Origin: Diplosphaera chodatii
Taxonomy: Eukaryota; Chlorophyta; Trebouxiophyceae; Prasiolales; Stichococcaceae
Assembly: GCA_032358165.1 (NCBI GenBank)
Contig: JAALGY010000063.1
Span: forward strand, 124,001 to 188,000
Reading direction: 5' to 3'
Length of the DNA: 64,000 bases
In this document: one piece after another, positions 58,401 through 64,000 of the stretch
How the letters are laid out: every line of letters starts with the position of its first letter
How positions within the stretch are numbered: the first letter of the stretch is position 1
The notes under the pieces: generated by a model
Seen by the model: only the letters and a program-made list of their open reading frames with translations
Told to the model about the DNA's origin: nothing
Databases searched by the model: none
Made by a program: the position numbers and the translations under genes

Positions 58401-61135
58401 CCGAGGCGAGGGCGGCCTCCAGGGCGGCGCGCCCCTCGGCCGCCTCCTTCGCGCCCGCCCGCAGCCTCTTGATGGCCGACTCCTGCGCCAGCTGCTTCTT
58501 GCTGAGCCGCTCGCCCTCCTCCATCACCTGCGCGCAGCCGGCGAGCAGGGTCCTGGTCCCCCCGCTGTTGACGACTCAGCAGAGGATGTCACCACAGGCA
58601 CTCAAACATCAGGTGTCATTGTATTTGAGCATTATGCACAGCAGCCAATCAGCACAGCTGTCGACCAGTCACACGCCGCTGAGCTAGCAGGGTGACGACT
58701 GCAGCGGAGGCTGCCGCGCCTGCTGGATGATGTCGTCCTTCTCCTTGAGCAGCCCCGCGGCGGAGCTCAGCTTGTCGGAGCCCCGCCGCAGCGCGTCCCG
58801 CTCCTTGGACAGCGCATACACCTGCGCAGCCAGGCCACTACGGTCTAAACAACAACACCTTATAGCATTGTGGATTTTTTTGGGACAGGCACAAGCGTCG
58901 CGCCTCATCAGACAGCTGGCAGTCTGGGCAGGTGCATGGGTAGAACTTGCAGCGGGGCGTGCCTTGCGCTCGGCGGCGGCGACGCGCTGCGCGGCCTCGG
59001 CCCGCACCGCCTCCAGCTCCTCCTCGCTGATGGCCGCCGCCTTGACCGCCAGCTGCTCGTTCCTCGCCTGCATGGAGACAATCGGCTTCGAAGCTGCACA
59101 CGCCGTGGCGCCAGTGTGGCACTTCCACACCAAGGCTGCACCTGTCACTCTCCATTCCGAGCAGGATGTGCTGATAGGCAGCTGCGCCTCCAGACGGCCT
59201 CGGACACGGAATGTTGCTCGCCTGCAGCTGGCGGCACAGCGCCTGCACGTCGGACACCTCGGCGCCCTTGCGCTCCAGCTGCAGCTCCCGAGCCGCCAGC
59301 GCCTCCACCGCCCCCCGCCACGCCGCCCGCGCCTCCCCCAGCGTCCGCGGCTCCTCAGCTGCAGCAGTGGAGGGCGTGAGCTGCCCTTGACAGCTGGACA
59401 GGTGAAGGTGCACCCATCAGACTTGCGGCACCGACGCTGATCACTGGCGAACGTGATGCATCACTTACCAGTAACAGTTAGGGTTGCAGACGTTGCGGTG
59501 GGGCTGGCTGCAGCGGATGCTGCGCTGCTGCCGCCCTGGGAGCGAGCACCAGCTGAGCCGTCGTCTGGCGGCTCGCCACCGGTCGACATGCCGCGGGTGG
59601 ATCCCTGCTCCGAGCGCTGCTCTGCTGAAGCATGCTCAGCAGCTGGGTCTGTCGCTTCTGGGTCTGCCTGCTCTGGTTTGCCTGGTGTAGCTGCCGTCCT
59701 GTCTAGGGGCTGCTCCAGCGCTGCTGCCACGGCTGATCTACTGTCTGCGGCGCAGTGCAGGTCTGATGTCATGCCATTCGGCATGAGCTGCTGCGACGCT
59801 GGCTCGTTCCCGGCTGAAGGCTCGTCTGGAGGCTCTGAGAGCTGGGCGTCAGTAAGTGGCATCTCTGGTTGCTGAGCCTGCTCTGCTCCAGGATGCCTGC
59901 CAACTGCTTGTGTTGTGTTGTGATCTGGCGACGAGCCTGCTGTCGCTGGTGCCGCTGCATCACCACTCAGGCTTGGCATCCCAAATGCATGGATGTTCTG
60001 CTCAAGCTGTAAAGCCTGCTCGCCGGTCTGTGCTGCAGTGTCTGTGGGCTCGCCCAGGTCCTGCTGTGCTGGCCCAACTGCAGCATCCCGTGAAGACAGC
60101 GGCCCCTGCACGTCTGCCGTGCCGTCTGCAGAAGCTCCTGCCGCTGCTGCTGCGCTGTCTGTCCACCCTGGGGGATGCCCGGGGTCCGACTGCGATGCCT
60201 GCGCCTGCTGCCATTGGTCTGCTTCATGCTGCAGGGTGGCACTGTGTGTGGATGCCTCCGGAACAGGCGCGGGTGCAGGCTCCGTGGCAGGCGGAGCGGG
60301 CGCATCAGCTGGCTCTACCTCCGCAGATTGCAAAGGTGGGCTGGCAGCGTCCAGCTCGTTGCTGGCACTTGTGGCCCGCTGAGGCGCCTCGAGCTGCTCG
60401 CCATCAAAGGCCTGCTACATACACACCAGGTCACTTGTCAGTGGCAGCCGGTCCATGTCGCAGGGCGCAACCCAAGGTGCGGAATAGCTGCAAGCTGACG
60501 CTGTACCTCGGCATCGGGACCAGGCTGACCCTGAGCGTCATTCTCCTTGTTCGCCAGGAACGACGAGAAGTCTGGCAGCTTCTCAGTGATGTTGCTCTCC
60601 CACAACTGCTCCACGCCTTGCACCTACAATGCAGACTGTTAGGTTGGCAGCGGGTGCACAATGCGCGCGTCTTGAGTTTGCAACATGTAGTCAAATTCCT
60701 CGAGTCAATCTGCACAGTATGGAACAACAGCATGTCCCTTTCGCGGTCATGGTACCGCTGCCGGGCTGCACCTTCTTGAGTGCACCGCCGAGGCCTGACA
60801 GCTGGCCCCAGGCAGATCCATTGGCGCCCGCGCCTGCACGGGCACATTGCAGTGTCAGCATCTCCTTGCGGCCTATCAGCTGCGCCTCGATCAGCATACC
60901 ATGCACATGCGGGCAGGGCGGCGTTGTGGAGCGATCAGACGTCCAATGTACCTGGTGCAAGGGCGTCGTGTGCCTCCGCTGCCGTGGCTGATGCCGCTGG
61001 TTGCTCGGGTGCCTGGGCGCTGCCGTCATCAGCGCGCTGCCCAGTCTGGTCCCAGCTGGATATGTTGCTCTCAACCTCCTCTTTGAGCTTTGTGCCGGCC
61101 TCAACAATGCTGGACAGGTCAAAACCGCCCCACAT
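55469..61135 (-). CDS. GC5: Golgin candidate 5 / TMF1-like Golgi coiled-coil tether
   Basis: Long coiled-coil tether of Golgi membranes, a Rab6 partner in animals. The ATG at 61135 gives MWGGFDLSSIVEAGTKLKEE, then LWESNITEKLPDFSSFLANK. A low-complexity Ala/Gln/Pro/Glu-rich linker follows (60330-59460, over 280 residues). Heptad exons begin near 59390. The TMF signature is clear: RDALRRGSDKLSSAAGLLKE, KDDIIQQ, then in the next exon VMEEGERLSKKQLAQESAIK. Many Ala-rich heptads follow (59000-55740), for example ASRAQTEAEA-type repeats and SLARRLAAAEELLGEVR. The C-terminal exon is EVAELAADLSDVKVAYREQV, EFLVGRLEAIQAQHQPA, matching the plant GC5 ending YREQVN-LV-KIQ. The 3' half is conspicuously GC-rich and Ala-coded. 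Confidence 0.82.
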
Positions 61136-62166
61136 CTTGCGCCGTGCGCATCTACATCAGGTCATGATGATGCGGACGAGCGATGCGAATCAGCGTCATC
61201 AAAGCATCAAAGCAGCGACTTGAGCTTCGCTGTAGGTGTCGCATGTGCTTTCCAAGCTAAAGGTGCATAAGGCTTGTGCCAGCTTGGCAGTGCTGCCCAG
61301 ATCAGTAAGGTGCTGATGACAGCAAGTCGGGGTTTGGGGATTACACTTGGCGAGCACTGCAAATGGATGCATCACCAAGGTGAGCACAGTGCTGGCAGAG
61401 TCACATCAAACGTAACACGAGCTGGTGCACTGTTGCTGAGCCGTGGAAGCAGTTGTGCACCGAAGGATGCAGGAAGTGGTACGTGCAAGTTGCAAAGCAA
61501 TTCCTTGGTGTGGAGAACTTTGAGCAGTGCCTCGACGGGCAGCTTTGATAGCTGAATCGACGTTAGACCATCTTCAGTATGCTAGTGTAAGGGGCGCCAT
61601 GCTGTGTAGCATAGAGACTTGCTCTTCATGAAGTCTTCACGCACGCCCAGCTTGCATGCACGTCGCTGACAGACGCACTGCCGCGGGGTCAATGGACACA
61701 GCCCAGGGCTTGCCGCAGGTAAGCCGTTGATGCGTGTGGGATGGCACCTCCAAGTGGTGCACGCTTCGCAAGTCCGCGTCAGCTGATAATCTGCACATGC
61801 ACTTCGATGCGAGCTGCACGGGCAGATCTCGGTCGTGCTCTGGATCCGCTGACGCTGCCATCCCGCCTGCACGGCGATGCATGAGCCAGCGGGCCACCCG
61901 TGGTGCATTTGGCACCCACCCACAGCTCAGCAGCTCGCTAGCCGCGGTCTGAGCTTGTAGCCCGTGCAGCAGGCTGCTTGTGCCCCAAAGTCACGGTTGT
62001 AGGACGGTTCCGAGAACCGCTGCGCAATGGTATCATGTCACCGGGCCCGCCGGTTGGCCATCGGCGGCCTGGCCACGGCCCTCATAGCCCCTCGGCAGAT
62101 CATGCTTGCAGACCTTCGACCATGCCTGTGTGCCAGAACTAATGGCGCGCTCGTCTGCTTCGCGCG
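61136..62166. promoter_or_regulatory. Intergenic region between divergent golgin and BRWD-type genes
   Basis: About 1,030 bases. It should contain both promoters and the unseen first exon(s) of the BRWD-type gene, because the first recognised exon of that gene begins at a splice acceptor. An ATG at 62027 opens a short Arg/Ala-rich frame but I could not join it. Confidence 0.35.
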
Positions 62167-64000
62167 GTGCAGGTGGACGATGCGGAGCTGCACTTTCTCA
62201 TCCTGCACTTTCTTGCATCCGGACCGTGCCAGAATGCAGCAGTGGCACTGGAAAGGGAAGCCGCGGCACGCTGGCTGCTGCCCAAACGCATCGACTTTGA
62301 AGGTGACGCTTTTGAGCTGTTGTTGCAACCTTCTGCCTGTGTGCCGCCGCGGCGCATTCAAAATGTAGCGCACAGGTGCAGCCAGGTCAGTTGCTATGGC
62401 GACCCTGCTGATCGCGGTGATCAATATGTATAGTTGCTGACGCTGTTATCGAAAAGCATATGGGTCGCCCATCGCCATTGTTGTCGTCCAGGTGTGGAGC
62501 ATGACCTGGACTACAGCGTGCTGCAGCGGCGATACCGGCACGTCCCCCGGGAGGCGCTGCGCGAGCTGCTGCGGCACGCCCTTGGGGGGAAGGCGGCCGC
62601 TGGCTTGCACGGCCTCGACAGCCTGCTCCATGCAGGTCAGCTCACCACAATATGCTGCATTCTGCATCTGTCAGGAAAATGTGGTTTGGGGGGCGTCTCC
62701 GCATGACCAGGTACGTGGTGATGGAATTTTCACCTTCCAGACTAACTTTCCAACTTGCGGCAATTGTGCATCCTTCAAAGGCTACGACATGGATATATAG
62801 GTGCTGCCAGCGTGGTGCCGAGCGTTGCTACTGCGCCGGCGCTGCCGCCGCTGCCCCAGTGGCTGCGGCCGCCGCACCACACCAACTCGCTGGCACAGAA
62901 GCTGCAGCTGCGGGCGCTGGGCGCCGGCGCCGGCCTGCGCAGCACGCGATGGATGCTGCCGGCGGCAGACCTGGCGGGCCACTACCAGCACCTGCAGTCG
63001 ATGCGCGGCCACCAGTTTGCGGTGTACTGCATCTCCTTTGACAAGCATGGCCGCCACATCATCACGGGCTCAGACGACACCTTCATCAAGGTTGGCCGGC
63101 CTGCCAAGTTATGAAGCCAGGACAGTTGCACAGCTCATATGTTGGTCTCGGCGCAGCGCAGCATGCGCTCCTTGTGGCTTGGTTTGGGGCTGACCACCCT
63201 GTGGTGTGCAAGTGCAGGTGTGGTCGGCGCAGACAGGGCTGCTGCAGTGCTCATGCCGCGGACACACGGCAGAGATCACTGACCTCAGCGTCAGCGCGGA
63301 CAATGCCCTGTTTGCATCCGCCTCCAACGACAGGACCGTTCGAACCTGGAGCCTGACGGTAGATGCTGTAGCAATGCCCACCAGAGGCAGTGCACCGTAG
63401 AATTACACCCATTCCAAAAGCACAGAATCACGCACATTGACATGCCCTGTGTGCTGTGTTGCAGGCAGGCGAGATTGGGGAGTCCAAGGCGGTGCTGGTG
63501 GGGCACACCAACGTGGTGTCCTTCGTGGAGTTCTGCCCCGCCCGGCCGGACGCCCTGCTGTCCAGCTCCTTCGACGGCACCTGCCGCATCTGGCACGCCG
63601 CCGACGCGTCCGTGCCCGCCATCGTGCTGGAGGTGTGGCTTGCAACAGACAACGTTGCTTGTCGTGATGCAAAGTCCTGGTTTGGCAGACCACCCTGTTG
63701 CACTCGCACACACACTGCTGTTGTCAAGGCTTCCGAAATGCCTTGCGCAAGAGGACGACACCAGCAAATGTACATCCAGGCATCGCCAACCTTTGGTCCG
63801 GTGCGCAACATCACACGGCTCGGCCTGGGGCTGCGCACAGCATCAGGTGCTGCTGCGCCGATTGGCAGCCGCCGGGGCGAGGCGCCCATCGAGATCGACA
63901 TGGAGGATGGCTCGGCAGAACCCAATGTGAGCCTGCCGGCATCCCTGCATTTCGCGGCATGTACCGAAGCGCAAGCCTGTGCCAGCAAGCACCGTGACGG
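62167..64000 (+). CDS. BRWD/PHIP-type WD40 protein (3' end outside window)
   Basis: The N-terminal half of a bromodomain-and-WD-repeat protein family member, a chromatin-associated regulator in plants and animals. The first recognised exon, after a GGTGCAG acceptor, encodes VDDAELHFLILHFLASGPCQ and EREAAARWLLPKRIDFEG, the conserved N-terminal module. VEHDLDYSVLQRRYRHVPRE, LRELLRHALGGK, and a linker with NSLAQKLQLRALGAGAGLRS follow. WD40 repeats then start: MRGHQFAVYCISFDKHGRHI, ITGSDDTFIKVWSAQTG, CRGHTAEITDLSVSADNALF, ASASNDRTVRTWSLT, LVGHTNVVSFVEFCPARPDA and SSSFDGTCRIWHAAD. The last exon in the window (about 63780-63928) holds FGPVRNITRLGLGLRT and an acidic end EIDMEDGSAEPN. The bromodomain would lie beyond the right edge. 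The true start is upstream and unresolved. Confidence 0.82.

Overview
This is nuclear DNA of a eukaryote, almost certainly a green alga (Chlorophyta, Trebouxiophyceae-like in gene structure). The genes are plant-type: MGDG synthase, UDP-arabinopyranose mutase, plant-type aspartate carbamoyltransferase, an FAD2-type desaturase, an RKP-type ubiquitin ligase and plastid-type sulfiredoxin. Coding sequence is GC-rich and cut into many short exons by introns of roughly 80-300 bases. Genes are packed a few hundred bases apart. No rRNA, tRNA, transposon or CRISPR was recognised. Exon joins quoted below were checked by hand for reading phase where stated; elsewhere gene spans are approximate and include introns.

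Layout, left to right: MGDG synthase (-, 3' end cut off by the window); SCP-type CTD phosphatase (+); large unidentified helical-repeat protein (-); RKP/KPC1-like E3 ligase (+); basal body-orientation factor BBOF1 (-); plastid-type ABM-domain protein (+); sulfiredoxin (-); DUF7794-like membrane protein (-); small RSA3-like protein (-); SWI/SNF subunit SWP73/SMARCD (+); UDP-arabinopyranose mutase (-); aspartate carbamoyltransferase (+); FAD2-type desaturase (-); SUN-domain protein (+); aminoalcohol phosphotransferase (-); eIF2B beta (+); TBC RabGAP (-); mitochondrial-type RbfA (+); alpha/beta hydrolase (-); 3-ketodihydrosphingosine reductase (+); golgin candidate 5/TMF1-like (-); BRWD-type WD40 protein (+, cut off by the window).

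Two observations stand out. First, the RKP-like ligase keeps the SPRY domain and the whole RKP body, but where land-plant RKP ends in a RING finger it ends in a UFD2/E4-type U-box; every exon join across the junction is in phase. Second, gene strands alternate almost perfectly: 19 of 21 neighbouring pairs are on opposite strands, so the window is a chain of head-to-head and tail-to-tail pairs with short shared promoters and close or overlapping 3' ends.

Four genes act in membrane lipid synthesis (MGDG synthase, desaturase, aminoalcohol phosphotransferase, KDS reductase). One head-to-head pair links pyrimidine synthesis (aspartate carbamoyltransferase) with a UDP-sugar enzyme (UDP-arabinopyranose mutase). 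The rest are housekeeping genes for transcription, chromatin, translation, nuclear envelope and Golgi traffic.
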